Below, in pieces: positions 9,889 to 19,405 of a stretch of 64,000 nt of DNA. A program made the translations under genes and the position numbers. This DNA comes from Bacillus carboniphilus (lineage in GTDB: Bacteria > Bacillota > Bacilli > Bacillales > JAIVKR01), in assembly GCF_020524035.2 (NCBI RefSeq), contig NZ_CP129013.1, positions 682,001-746,000 on the forward strand, written 5' to 3'. The notes below the pieces were generated by a model that did not search any database, was not told where the DNA came from, and worked only from the letters and a program-made list of their open reading frames with translations. Each line of letters begins with the position of its first letter. Position 1 is the first letter of the stretch.

Positions 9889-11190
9889 GTGAAGGCTATA
9901 ATTGAGTGGGTTTGGGGTATTCCAATGATCGTTTTACTTTTAGGTGGTGGAGTTATTTTAAGTAGCCGCATCGGTTTTATTCAACTAATAAAATTACCGA
10001 TGATCTTTCGTGAAACGATTGGGATGATGTTTTCCAAAAAGGAACGTTCGAAAGAAGTAAGTCCATTTGCCGCCTTTTCAGCCGCTCTTGGAGGAACAGT
10101 AGGAGCCAATAACATCATTGGCGTTCCTTTAGCGATCTTTTATGGTGGTCCGGGAGCGTTATTTTGGATGTGGATGGTGTCGCTTATTGGCATGGGTACG
10201 ATTTATACAGAAATTTTATTTGGTCAACAGTTTAAAGAGAAGAACAAGAAAGATGAATGGGTTGGCGGACCTTCTTACTATATGGATAGAGGGCTAAAGT
10301 GGCGAAAAATCGCTCGATTTTATTCTGTGATCTTGATGTTTCAAGTGTTAGCAAGTGTCATGGTGCAATCTAATGCGACAGCTTTATCATGGAATCATTA
10401 CAGCTCGTTTCCCATTTGGATCATCGGTGTTTTGATGGCAGGGATTGTGGGGTTTTCATTATGGGGTGGCATTAATAGAATCACCTCAATTATGAAATAC
10501 TTTGTACCAACAATGGTTTTTCTTTATGTCATCGGTACGTCTACCGTCATTTTTATCAATTATGATTTACTTATTCCCGTGTTTAAATCGATTTTTCAAC
10601 ACGCTTTCATCCCCTCTTCAGCGATGGGGTTGTTTCCGGGAGCGACTTTATTTGCCACACTTCGCTGGGGACTTGCTAGAGGACTATATTCAAGTGAAGC
10701 TGGATTAGGAACAGCGGCGATTGCCCATTCTTCTTCAGATGTTGAAGCCCCTGAAAAACAAGCGTATTGGGGAATCATTGCTGTTTTTTTTGATACGATA
10801 GTTATTTGTTCTTTAACAGGATTGGCCGTATTGACAAGCGGCGTTTGGATGAAGCAAGAGGAGAAACAATTAATCCATATGGTTTCAAACGCGTTTGCAA
10901 CTGTTTTCCCAGAGTCCATTGCCAACATCACATTAGCCTGTTTGTTAACTTTATTCGTTTTCTCAACAGTGACTATTTTAATATTTTATGGGGAAAAACA
11001 GGCTGAATACCTAGGGAAAGAAAAGACGATACCTTATTTACGTATTGTCTATCTTGTTAGTATCATCATCGGTTCCATTTTAGCTATTGATTTACTGTGG
11101 GTACTATTAGACGTTTGTTTAGCTTTGTTAGTTGTTCCAAATATGTTTGCTTTATTAAGATTGTCCAAAAAAACTAACGTAAATGAATAA
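9889..11190 (+). CDS. AGCS-family sodium:alanine/glycine symporter
   Basis: This is a 433-residue integral membrane protein. GTVGANNIIGVPLAIFYGGP near residue 75, GTIYTEILFGQQF, WVGGPSYYMDRG and RGLYSSEAGLGTAAIAH are signature segments of the alanine/glycine:cation symporter family (AlsT, YrbD, GlnT). It imports small neutral amino acids with Na+. The start is a GTG; the ribosome site AAGGG lies about 12 bases upstream, so the start is only moderately certain. It converges with the LysE-type gene, and the two ORFs overlap by 17 bases at their 3' ends. Confidence 0.85.
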   Translation: MKAIIEWVWGIPMIVLLLGGGVILSSRIGFIQLIKLPMIFRETIGMMFSKKERSKEVSPFAAFSAALGGTVGANNIIGVPLAIFYGGPGALFWMWMVSLIGMGTIYTEILFGQQFKEKNKKDEWVGGPSYYMDRGLKWRKIARFYSVILMFQVLASVMVQSNATALSWNHYSSFPIWIIGVLMAGIVGFSLWGGINRITSIMKYFVPTMVFLYVIGTSTVIFINYDLLIPVFKSIFQHAFIPSSAMGLFPGATLFATLRWGLARGLYSSEAGLGTAAIAHSSSDVEAPEKQAYWGIIAVFFDTIVICSLTGLAVLTSGVWMKQEEKQLIHMVSNAFATVFPESIANITLACLLTLFVFSTVTILIFYGEKQAEYLGKEKTIPYLRIVYLVSIIIGSILAIDLLWVLLDVCLALLVVPNMFALLRLSKKTNVNE

Positions 11191-11815
11191 ACAGTTCCAC
11201 CATGTCTTTTCCTAATTTGAGGCTGAAAAATAATAGGAAGACACCTGCAGCTAACGTGACCATTTTTAATAATGTTTTATTGATCAAATTTTTAGCAAAA
11301 TGGACCGTGAAAGCAACATTTAAATTCCATATGAAAATACCTAATATGATGCTTGTACTATAAATAATGAACGGATAAATGGAAGGTGTCTCGCTAGCAA
11401 TCGTTGTCAAAGAAGAACCATAAATACTGAACCAAAAAATGAGATTGAAAGGGTTAAGCAAGGCAATAAAAAAGCCTGTCCAATAAGAGGACTTGTTGTT
11501 TTTATTCTCCATGTTGTAAGGTGACTTCGTAAGTGAATGAAAGATTGTTGATAAGCTCATTTTTAGTAAAAAGACAAACCCAAAAGAAGCGAGTATGAGT
11601 TTCACAGCTTCTATTTGTAAAAAAGGATAGACCCCGATAAAGATCAATAAAATAAAAAGGATGTCTGCACTCATTCCACCTAAGCCAATCAGCCATGAGG
11701 GCCAAAACCCATGGTTTATTCCACGTTTGATCATTTCTAGTTTAATAGGTCCGATCGGGGCGGCTAAGCCAATTCCGAGAAGACATGGCTCAATGATTAG
11801 TTCAAAAAAATTCAT
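11174..11815 (-). CDS. LysE/RhtB-family amino-acid exporter
   Basis: This is a 213-residue membrane protein with about six hydrophobic segments. The N-terminal GIGLAAPIGPIKLEMIKRG and the central WTGFFIALLNPFNLIFWF are the two conserved LysE-family signatures. It exports amino acids or related small molecules. AAAGGTGG lies just upstream of the ATG at 11815. It is convergent with the AGCS symporter, so import and export genes for amino acids are neighbours but not co-transcribed. Confidence 0.8.
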   Translation of the reverse strand: MNFFELIIEPCLLGIGLAAPIGPIKLEMIKRGINHGFWPSWLIGLGGMSADILFILLIFIGVYPFLQIEAVKLILASFGFVFLLKMSLSTIFHSLTKSPYNMENKNNKSSYWTGFFIALLNPFNLIFWFSIYGSSLTTIASETPSIYPFIIYSTSIILGIFIWNLNVAFTVHFAKNLINKTLLKMVTLAAGVFLLFFSLKLGKDMVELFIHLR

Positions 11816-11968
11816 TATTATTCCACCTTTATGTGAGTAGCTTGTATTCTAATATATACTCATTGGACACGAGAGTTTGCTAAAAAGTTTTCATAAATCT
11901 TGTTTTCTAGTAATAAAAATTATAGAGTCAATCGTTTACTTGCTTAGGAAATATAATAAGAAGGTGTG

Positions 11969-12715
11969 ATGTTGGTGTCAAAATTATTAAAAGCAACGGA
12001 TATAACAGATGACTCTTATGTTCCGAACTGGGGATTGAACGTTTTTCAATCCTTTTCATCCGACATGTTAGATGAAGAACGCCTTTTTCCATGTTTTCTA
12101 GGAGTAGAAGGGTTGAAAAATGATTGGTTACGATTCACTTTTATTGATAGTCTTCAAACGGGAATGGATAAATTGGCGGAAGACTTAAGAACATATTTAA
12201 AGAGCTATAAACAAATTGGGCGATACACTTCTTTTGTTGCTTTTTTTAAACCTGAACCATTAAAAACGATAGAAGAATATGAAAAAGATTTTTGGCGTGT
12301 TTTGCAAAACCTTCATAAGTTAGATGATAAGCCTTGGCCCCAAGAGATCCCTGTAGACCCAGATAATCATATGTGGGAATTTTCCTTTCATGATCAACCG
12401 ATGTTTGTAGTTTGTAATACGCCTGCACATAAAAAAAGGAAAAGTCGATATAGTAAAACCTTTATGATGACATTCCAACCAAGGTGGGTTTTTGAAGGGA
12501 TCGACGAAAACACAGTAAAAGGGAGAAACATACAAAAAATTGTTCGTAATCGCTTAAAGCATTATGATGATGTGGCAGCCCACCCTGAATTAGGGTGGTA
12601 TGGGAAAGAGAGTAATCTTGAGTGGAAGCAATATTATTTAAAGGATGATAATGAAAAATCAGCAGCGAAATGTCCGTTTCATGCAAGTAAACCATATCAA
12701 AGTATGAAGGAGTGA
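11969..12715 (+). CDS. YqcI/YcgG family protein
   Basis: This is a 248-residue protein of the YqcI/YcgG family. Recognisable blocks are FPCFLGVEGLKNDWLRFTF, RYTSFVAFF, PVDPDNHMWEFSF, FVVCNTPAHKKRKSR and the C-terminal AAKCPFHASKP. The biochemical function of the family is not established to my knowledge. Clustered starts (GTG 11966, ATG 11969, TTG 11972) follow AAGAAGG; ATG is preferred. It is the first gene of a tight three-gene operon with a cupin (6 bases downstream) and an isochorismatase-like hydrolase, which suggests a small-molecule modification or resistance role. Confidence 0.8.
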   Translation: MLVSKLLKATDITDDSYVPNWGLNVFQSFSSDMLDEERLFPCFLGVEGLKNDWLRFTFIDSLQTGMDKLAEDLRTYLKSYKQIGRYTSFVAFFKPEPLKTIEEYEKDFWRVLQNLHKLDDKPWPQEIPVDPDNHMWEFSFHDQPMFVVCNTPAHKKRKSRYSKTFMMTFQPRWVFEGIDENTVKGRNIQKIVRNRLKHYDDVAAHPELGWYGKESNLEWKQYYLKDDNEKSAAKCPFHASKPYQSMKE

Positions 12716-12721
12716 CGGTTT

Positions 12722-13027
12722 ATGAATCAAACAAGGTTTGAAAAGCAAGTAGGGGGGGCATTAGATGAGGTTGTTTATGAATTACTCCCAAAAGATAAAA
12801 CAGGCTATGTAGAAGTTCAGTATGATACGCCTCACCAGGAGCATCCCTACCATACTCATCCAACAGATGAAATTCTACATATAATTGAAGGTGGGCTGTT
12901 TTTTACTGTAGATGATGAAACCATATATTGCGAAGAAGGAGATCGAATATACTTGCCTAAATACGTATGGCATGGATCAAAGGCGGGGGAAGAGGGTTGT
13001 ACGTATATTATTGCGATTTTAAAATAG
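12722..13027 (+). CDS. Small single-domain cupin protein
   Basis: This is a 101-residue cupin. HTHPTDEILHIIEGG is cupin motif 1 with its metal-binding His, His and Glu; the second motif is GDRIYLPKYVWHGSK with the last His ligand. It is likely a metal-dependent sensor, isomerase or dioxygenase-type fold; the substrate is unknown. It lies between the YcgG gene and the cysteine hydrolase with gaps of 6 and 12 bases, so it is translated from the same message. Confidence 0.8.
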   Translation: MNQTRFEKQVGGALDEVVYELLPKDKTGYVEVQYDTPHQEHPYHTHPTDEILHIIEGGLFFTVDDETIYCEEGDRIYLPKYVWHGSKAGEEGCTYIIAILK

Positions 13028-13039
13028 GAAGGAGTATGT

Positions 13040-13606
13040 ATGGTGGATCGTCCAGTATTAGTAGTTGTTGACGTGCAAAAGGGATTTGATGATCCTAGAT
13101 GGGGAAAACGGAATGGTTTAGAAGCAGAAGAGAATATGATTTCACTTATGGAGCATTGGCGTTTCGAAAAATTACCAATTATCCATATTCAGCATAGCTC
13201 TAAAGATAAGCATTCCCCCCTGTATCACGGGGGATGGGGTTACCCTTTTAAAGACGGATTTGAGCCAAGAGAAGGAGAGTACCATATTATTAAGCGAGTA
13301 AACAGCGCATTTATTGAAACCTCGTTAGATCAAGTTTTAAAGGAAAACCACTTAAATACCCTTGTAATCATCGGCTTCACCGTTCCTCACTGTATCTCCA
13401 CTACGGCAAGAATGGCTGGAAACTTAGGTTATCAAACGTTTATTGTAGAAGATGCAACGGTTTCTTTTGAAAGAAAGGCTATAAATGATGAGTATTTTTC
13501 ACCAGAACAAGTTCATTTAATGGAGCTGTCCATCCTTCATAATGAATTTGCCAATATTATTTCTACACACAGTGCTCTCATGCTAGGGAAAAGCTACTCT
13601 TTTTAA
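13040..13606 (+). CDS. Isochorismatase-family cysteine hydrolase
   Basis: This is a 188-residue protein with the catalytic triad of the isochorismatase/nicotinamidase superfamily: Asp in VVVDVQKGFDD, Lys in IIKRVNSAF and the nucleophilic Cys in GFTVPHCISTTARMAGNLGY. Substrates in the family include nicotinamide, isochorismate and N-carbamoyl compounds, and cannot be chosen here. It is the third gene of the YcgG/cupin operon, with GGAGT directly upstream of the ATG. Confidence 0.85.
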   Translation: MVDRPVLVVVDVQKGFDDPRWGKRNGLEAEENMISLMEHWRFEKLPIIHIQHSSKDKHSPLYHGGWGYPFKDGFEPREGEYHIIKRVNSAFIETSLDQVLKENHLNTLVIIGFTVPHCISTTARMAGNLGYQTFIVEDATVSFERKAINDEYFSPEQVHLMELSILHNEFANIISTHSALMLGKSYSF

Positions 13607-13682
13607 TAAATTTTCTCTAGTATGTAACCCCTCTTAATTAAGTACGTCTATATGTATGACGGAAAAGATGGAGGTGAGTTAG

Positions 13683-14576
13683 ATGAAAATTATTCTAAAG
13701 CTATTTATCGGATTGTCTATTTTAATGGTTTTTGTGGGTTGTAGTAATGATCAGTCAGAAGTAAGCGATGAAGCTCCTTATACAACCGAAGAAAGTCATA
13801 GCAAAGTAGTTGAGCATAAAGATGAGCAACTGACAAATGATCAAGAATTAGCCGAGAACAATGAAACTGTTAGTGAAAAAAAGATTATCTATAACGCATT
13901 TTTAGATGTTGAAATGAAAGATTATGAACAAACCATTCAAGAATTAAAAACAGAAGCGACTAACCTAGGTGGCTATGTTCTTAACGTGAATACGATAGAA
14001 AATGATAATGAACGAAGGAAAGAAGGAAACGTCACTTTCCGAATCCCTGAAGGGGAATTTCAATCGTTTTTAGAGATTGTCAAGGGGAAGAGTGTGAAAG
14101 TCAATCATCAATCAGAAAGTGCAACAGATGTAACGGAGGAATATGTAGACCTAGAGTCAAGACTAAAATCGAAACAAGCAGTCGAAAAACGGTTGAACGA
14201 TTATTTACAAGAAGCAGAAAATGTTGAAGACTTACTTTCGATTTCGAAGGAGCTTGAACGAGTTCAACAAGAAATTGAACAATTGAAGGGCAGAATTCAA
14301 TATTTAGAAAATCAAACGAGCTATGCTACGGTTGATCTTCGTGCAGTTGAAACAAAGGCTAATATACCAGGACAAGATGACTTAAATACGTGGGAACGAA
14401 CAAAACAAACCTTCTTAGAAAGCATGAATAAATTATTAGCGTTCGCTTCAAATGTTGTCGTGTTTTTAGTTGGATATCTTCCAATCATTATTTTAATAAC
14501 CGTTATCGGTATTGGAGGAGTTTGGATCTCCAAGTGGTGGATAAAAAAATCGAAATCAAGACAAAAGATGGACTAA
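13683..14576 (+). CDS. DUF4349 domain lipoprotein
   Basis: This is a 297-residue protein with lipobox FVGC (Cys about residue 20), an acidic linker to about residue 65, then the DUF4349 core: IIYNAFLDVEMKDYEQTI, GGYVLN, RIPEGEFQSFLEIV, a long coiled-coil region (residues about 155-210) and a C-terminal membrane helix (VVVFLVGYLPIIILITVIGIG) followed by a basic tail. The lipid anchor plus the C-terminal helix suggest a protein looped outside the membrane. No function is established. It is monocistronic with GGAGGTG seven bases before ATG. Confidence 0.8.
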   Translation: MKIILKLFIGLSILMVFVGCSNDQSEVSDEAPYTTEESHSKVVEHKDEQLTNDQELAENNETVSEKKIIYNAFLDVEMKDYEQTIQELKTEATNLGGYVLNVNTIENDNERRKEGNVTFRIPEGEFQSFLEIVKGKSVKVNHQSESATDVTEEYVDLESRLKSKQAVEKRLNDYLQEAENVEDLLSISKELERVQQEIEQLKGRIQYLENQTSYATVDLRAVETKANIPGQDDLNTWERTKQTFLESMNKLLAFASNVVVFLVGYLPIIILITVIGIGGVWISKWWIKKSKSRQKMD

Positions 14577-14749
14577 AAGGGTTAGCAATGTAATCATAGA
14601 AGAAAGGAATAGTTGAACAAAAAATCGTTTCCACCTTTTTTTTATGATTACTCCTTCGTTTTCAATGGGTTTCATGAATGGTTTGTCCAATGTTATCTCT
14701 CCTTAATAGTAGCAACCTCTCTAAAAATATATACGAAAGGGGTGAGAAT

Positions 14750-15538
14750 ATGATTGAAATTGATGTTTTTATTAGTGCATATGTAGCTATGGCATTGTCA
14801 GTTTTATTACTAGTACTTATTATTTTACTTATATGGAAGAAGAAGTGGTTATCGTGGAAATCCGTTGGAATGGGTATCCTCATCTTTATTGTGTTTGCAT
14901 TAGTATTAGAACAATTGTTACATATCTTTCTCATTGATCGAGATAGCGGTTTGTTGAAGTTTTCAAATAATCCTTATTTATTCGTATTGTATGGTTGTTT
15001 AGCTGCTGGAATATTTGAAGAGGTCGGCAGATATGTAGGATTTCGCTTTTTATTGAGAAAGAATAGGGAATTTGGAGACGGGCTGTCATATGGATTAGGT
15101 CATGGTGGAATAGAAGTAATTGTAGTAACGTTTCTAAGTTTAATTAGTTTAGTTATTATTTCTACCTTTATTAATCAAGGAATGTTTGATGCCCTCTTTA
15201 GTGAAAGTTTAACTGCTGATCAGTTAAACGACGTTAAAGACCAGTATCTCAATATGGAATGGTTTATGCCGTTAATCAGTTTTCTAGAAAGAATTCCAGC
15301 TCTAGCCCTTCATCTCTCTTTATCGTTACTTGTCCTTTTATCAGTAAAGAGGAAGAAGAAGTCTTTCCTTTTGTTAGCAATCGGCTTTCATGCGATCTTT
15401 AACTTTTTCCCAGGTCTTTACCAAGCAGACATTGTTCCACTTTGGTTTACAGAAGTAATTATATGGATATTTGGAATAGGTTGTTTTTGGTTTATTATCA
15501 AAAGTAGAAAATTGTTTGATGGTGAGACTGATCATTAA
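14750..15538 (+). CDS. YhfC-family intramembrane metalloprotease-like protein
   Basis: This is a 262-residue polytopic protein with about seven hydrophobic segments. The pair EEVGRYVGF (near residue 90) and GLSYGLGHGGIEV (near residue 115) matches the Glu-Glu...His motifs of the YhfC/CPBP-like membrane protease group. ATG 14750 follows AAAGGGGTGAG; the upstream GTG at 14678 would add a leader without a ribosome site. Substrates are unknown. It stands alone and ends in a clear terminator. Confidence 0.75.
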   Translation: MIEIDVFISAYVAMALSVLLLVLIILLIWKKKWLSWKSVGMGILIFIVFALVLEQLLHIFLIDRDSGLLKFSNNPYLFVLYGCLAAGIFEEVGRYVGFRFLLRKNREFGDGLSYGLGHGGIEVIVVTFLSLISLVIISTFINQGMFDALFSESLTADQLNDVKDQYLNMEWFMPLISFLERIPALALHLSLSLLVLLSVKRKKKSFLLLAIGFHAIFNFFPGLYQADIVPLWFTEVIIWIFGIGCFWFIIKSRKLFDGETDH

Positions 15539-15543
15539 CTTGG

Positions 15544-15578
15544 AAGACCTTTTCATGAAGATGATGAAAAGGTCTTTT
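15544..15578 (+). terminator. Terminator after the YhfC gene
   Basis: AAGACCTTTTCAT and ATGAAAAGGTCTT form a perfect 13-bp stem with a 7-base loop and a short T-run. It can serve the convergent ampS transcript as well. Confidence 0.8.
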
Positions 15579-15614
15579 AGAAGACAACTATTTTTCCCGC
15601 TCTCTTGTCTTTTT

Positions 15615-16847
15615 TTAAAACGCCCAGTTTCCGTTTCGGAAGATCGGTTCTAAAGTTCCATCTTCAAGTTCACCGTCGATATCCATATCAGCCGTTCCTA
15701 CCATGAAATCAACGTGAGTTAAACTATCATTGAGACCTTTTTCAGCAAGCTGTTCTTTTGTCATCTTGACCCCATCTTTTAAACAAAATGGAAAGGCAGC
15801 ACCTAATGCCAAATGGTTTGAGGCATTTTCATCAAATAACGTATTAAAAAATAAGATATTTGAATTAGAAATAGGAGAATCATGAGGCACGAGGGCAATT
15901 TCTCCTAAATAATGTGATCCTTCATCGGTATCTACAAGTGATTGTAAGATTTCTTCACCTTGCTTTGCCTTCGCAGCGATCACTCGACCGTTTTTAAATG
16001 TTAATTGGAATTCGTCAATAATATTTCCAGCATAGCTTAAAGGCTTTGAACTGCTAACGGTTCCATTTACTCCATACATGGATGGACTTGTGAAGACCTC
16101 TTCCGTAGGGATGTTTTTAATAAAACCATGTCCATGTTCATTTTTACTTTCTGCGGTTGTCCAAATGTGATCCTTCGGAAGTTCGATTGATAAATCAGTC
16201 CCTTTCGCCTTGTAGTGAAGGGCTTTATAACGCTTTGAATTCAAATATTCTTTCTTTTCTTGTAATGATTTTGAATGGTTTTCCCACGCTTTTACGGGGT
16301 CTTCTTCATGTGACCTTGTGGTAGAAAAAATGGCGTCCCATAAGAATGAAAGTCGTTGTTCCTTTGGTTCATTTGAAAACACTTTATTAGCCCAACCTTC
16401 AGTAGCCGCTGCCGCAATTGTCCAACTTATCTTTTCATTTTGCATATATTGACGGAAGGTTTCTAATTCTTTTCCTTTCGCTTTTTGAAAGGATGAGATT
16501 TTACTAGAATCAATCCCTTTTAAATAGTCAGGGTCAGATGATGTAATATGTAAATAGGCAGCTCCTTCTTTAGCCAGTTCTTCTTTTTCAAGAGCTTTGT
16601 AAGAAGGGAATTCGGTAAACGACGATGCTGGCGCTAGTTCAAATTTGATTCGGCTAGCTTGATCATCGTACCAGTCCAGTCGTACTTCTTTTGCCCCTCG
16701 CTCATACGCTTTCTTAACGACAAAGCGAACAAATTCGGGTGATTCAACAGGAGCATCGATAAATAGAGTTTGATCTTTTTGAATATTTAAGCCGACTGAT
16801 ACAATCAGCTCAGCATATTTCTCTAACTTTTGTTCAAATGAGGTCAT
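15615..16847 (-). CDS. ampS: M29 family aminopeptidase (AmpS)
   Basis: This is a 410-residue thermophilic-type metallo-aminopeptidase, the same length as B. subtilis AmpS. It removes N-terminal amino acids from peptides in the cytoplasm using two divalent metals. Metal-binding and active-site stretches are seen: PTEEVFTSP, GEIALVPHDSPIS, LFDENASNHLALG, LTHVDFMVG and DGTLEPIFRNGNWAF at the C-terminus. A close paralogue, now frameshifted, lies directly upstream in the same orientation. Confidence 0.88.
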   Translation of the reverse strand: MTSFEQKLEKYAELIVSVGLNIQKDQTLFIDAPVESPEFVRFVVKKAYERGAKEVRLDWYDDQASRIKFELAPASSFTEFPSYKALEKEELAKEGAAYLHITSSDPDYLKGIDSSKISSFQKAKGKELETFRQYMQNEKISWTIAAAATEGWANKVFSNEPKEQRLSFLWDAIFSTTRSHEEDPVKAWENHSKSLQEKKEYLNSKRYKALHYKAKGTDLSIELPKDHIWTTAESKNEHGHGFIKNIPTEEVFTSPSMYGVNGTVSSSKPLSYAGNIIDEFQLTFKNGRVIAAKAKQGEEILQSLVDTDEGSHYLGEIALVPHDSPISNSNILFFNTLFDENASNHLALGAAFPFCLKDGVKMTKEQLAEKGLNDSLTHVDFMVGTADMDIDGELEDGTLEPIFRNGNWAF

Positions 16848-16919
16848 AATAAACAGTCTCCTTTACTTATTTATGAAGGCAACTCTCTTAAAAGAAAGTT
16901 GCCCGTAAAATGGGTTTAG

Positions 16920-18154
16920 TTAAAACGCCCAGTTTCCGTTTCGGAAGACAGGTTCAATTGTACCGTCTTCATGCTCACCGTCAATGTCCATTTGATCGGA
17001 ACCAATCATAAAATCAACGTGAACTAAGCTATTGTTTAACCCGTGCTCTTCTAATTGTTCTTTCGACATCGTTTTTCCGCCTTCAATACAGAAAGAGTAG
17101 GCAGAGCCAATCGCTAAATGATTTGAGGCATTCTCATCAAATAAGGTGTTGTAAAATAATATATTTGATTGGGATATAGGCGATTGATGTGGGACAAGCG
17201 CAACCTCCCCTAAAAATTTCGCTCCTTCATCAGCACTAACTAAATCTTTTAAAACATCCTCTCCAACTTCTGCTTTGAAGTCAACAATTTTACCTTCTTT
17301 AAAGGTGAGGGTAAAATTATCGATTACATTTCCAGCGTAACTAAGCGGTTTTGTATTCGTGACCGTCCCATTGACTCCATCTTTTTTAGGGACGGTGAAC
17401 ACTTCTTCTGTTGGCATGTTGGCAATAAAGTCAACCCCTTGTTCATTTGTGCTACCAACGCCAATCCAAAGGTGTCCTTTTGGCAATTCAATAGTTAAAT
17501 CAGTTCCTGGTGCTTTATAGATTAAACGCTTATAGGATTTGTTATTTAAGTAATGTGCTTTTTCTTCCACAAGGTTTTTATGTACATCCCAAGCTTGATT
17601 AGGGTCTTCTTCCAGTACGCGAGTGGTTTTGAAAATCTCTTCCCATAAAAGGGCCGCTTGATCTTCTTTTGGTGCGTTTGGAAAGACTTTTTTTTGCCCA
17701 TCCTTCTGACGCTGCAGCCATCACAAGCCAACTATTTTTGTCCGCTTGAATATTTTGACGATACTTTTCAAGTGCTTTTCCTGCCGCTTTATTGAAGTTG
17801 GCAATTTTTTCTGGATTTACTCCTTTGAGTAAGTCAGGGCTTGAAGAGATAATAGAGATGAAGGCAAGCTCCTTTCTCACTTAACTCCTCTTTTTCGACT
17901 GCTTTATATTTAGGAAAATGTGTAAACGATTCAACAGGGGCTAAATCATATTTTATTCTTATTGATTGATCATCGTACCAATCGATGTAAACGTGATCTG
18001 CTCCTTTTTCATACGCTTTTTTGGCGATAAGTCGAGCAATTTCTGGGCTTTCAACAGGTGCGCTAACAAATAACGTTTGATTTGGTTGCAGGTTCACCCC
18101 TTTCTCAACAACTAAATGTGCATATCTTTCTAGTTTTTCTTCAAATGTTGGCAT
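16920..18154 (-). pseudogene. Second M29 aminopeptidase, two frameshifts
   Basis: This gene of about 410 codons is closely similar to its downstream neighbour (shared PTEEVFT, ALVPH.SPIS, LFDENASNHLA, VFRNGNWAF). Reading is broken twice. Near 17866 an extra A on the plus strand interrupts EKGAAFISIISSS. At 17688-17695 an eight-T run has one base too many, which interrupts GWAKKVFPNAPKEDQAALLW. Removing one base at each place restores a full-length enzyme. Both indels sit in short repeats of one base, which favours sequencing error over decay. The upstream part starts at ATG 18154, preceded by AAAGGAG. Confidence 0.85.
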
Positions 18155-18331
18155 TTTTTCTACTCCTTTAATCTAATGTTGATAGTACGTACCTATTTTA
18201 TCACTTTGTCTTTTCTTGAGCGAATTTCACGAGTTTTTTCCTTGTAATATAATTATCGCTTTTTGAAATTTCACCTTTATTTTAATAAGGATTGAAATAC
18301 AAGGTACCAGAAATAAACTCCCGTTTTTTTA

Positions 18332-19405
18332 TTAAGTCTTCTTTATGATTTCATAGGCTTGTTCATCACAAATGACAAATAATTTTGCATTAACAGGAAT
18401 GCTTTCATCTAATCGATTGACAATTGACAGGTCTTCATGATCTGAAATCAGTAAAGCTCCTTTTGAAGATAGTTCATCTTTCGCTTGTCGGTATGTTTTC
18501 CAGCCTTTATTTGGAATAGAATATAGATCATAACCCTTGTGGCTGGTGAGCTGACGTATAATTTCGCTTGAACCATTAAATAGCATCGAGCGAGCAGCTA
18601 GGTGTGCCGCCGTATCATTTGGTGTAATAAATTCATCTACATCAACATATTGAAAGGCTTGAAGATGACGAGTGTCTGATATTTCGCAAAGGGTATAAAT
18701 CGTTTGGTTTTGTTTTCTGGCATATTCCTTTAAAGTAGAAGCAATTAACAATGTTTGACCATCAGCCTCAGATGTGCGTTTGCAATCTTCAGGTGAAAAA
18801 ATCATCACCGATTTACAATTGACTACATTCGCATGACATAGTGTTTCATGGACAGATGGGTTTCCCTTAACGAATTCGACCCGCTCGTGAAAGATCGGTG
18901 TTTTTTCTAAAATTTCATCAATAATGACAATATGGATTGAAGGGAATGTTATTAAAAGCTCTTCTAAAGCAATCTGAGCTTTTTTAGTCCAATTGATTAA
19001 GATGATATGATTTTCGGTCGTTATCTTCATTTTGCCTTCCTCCTTCAATCGTTTACGATAGCTAAAAGCATCAATCGTTTTGCCAATAAAAATAGTCATG
19101 ATCCCAATTCCTACTATGTATAAAAACATCGCAAAAATTTTACCTTCTATCGTCGTTGGTGATACATCTCCATATCCGACTGTCACAACTGTAGTCATCA
19201 CCCACCAAAGTCCTTCGAAAGGAGTAGGAAAAGTATCAGGTTCAATAAAAGTGATCGCAAAGCTACTAATCATAATTAAGGAAATTGTCGCAAATAAAAC
19301 CGTCCAATTGCTAGCTTTTATGGCTTTGTACCACATTTTTTTAAAAAAGATAATAAGGAGCCCCCCCTTGTTTAATGTGTCTAGTATGATACCTTGTCTC
19401 TGCAT
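18332..19405 (-). CDS. YugO-like two-TM potassium channel with TrkA-N domain
   Basis: This is a 357-residue K+ channel. TM1 is LFATISLIMISSFAITFI, the pore helix and selectivity filter are WWVMTTVVTVGYGDVSP, and TM2 is IFAMFLYIVGIGIMTIFIG. A cytosolic RCK/TrkA-N domain follows from about residue 125 (HIILINWTKKAQIALEEL). The layout equals B. subtilis YugO, the channel behind electrical signalling in biofilms. The start is uncertain: ATG 19405 lacks a clear ribosome site, and MWYKAIKAS at about 19336 is an alternative. Confidence 0.82.
   Translation of the reverse strand: MQRQGIILDTLNKGGLLIIFFKKMWYKAIKASNWTVLFATISLIMISSFAITFIEPDTFPTPFEGLWWVMTTVVTVGYGDVSPTTIEGKIFAMFLYIVGIGIMTIFIGKTIDAFSYRKRLKEEGKMKITTENHIILINWTKKAQIALEELLITFPSIHIVIIDEILEKTPIFHERVEFVKGNPSVHETLCHANVVNCKSVMIFSPEDCKRTSEADGQTLLIASTLKEYARKQNQTIYTLCEISDTRHLQAFQYVDVDEFITPNDTAAHLAARSMLFNGSSEIIRQLTSHKGYDLYSIPNKGWKTYRQAKDELSSKGALLISDHEDLSIVNRLDESIPVNAKLFVICDEQAYEIIKKT

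Noticed and set aside
12246-12695. Minus-strand ORFs under the YcgG gene
   Set aside because: They are several short overlapping frames without ribosome sites, opposite a clear coding sequence.
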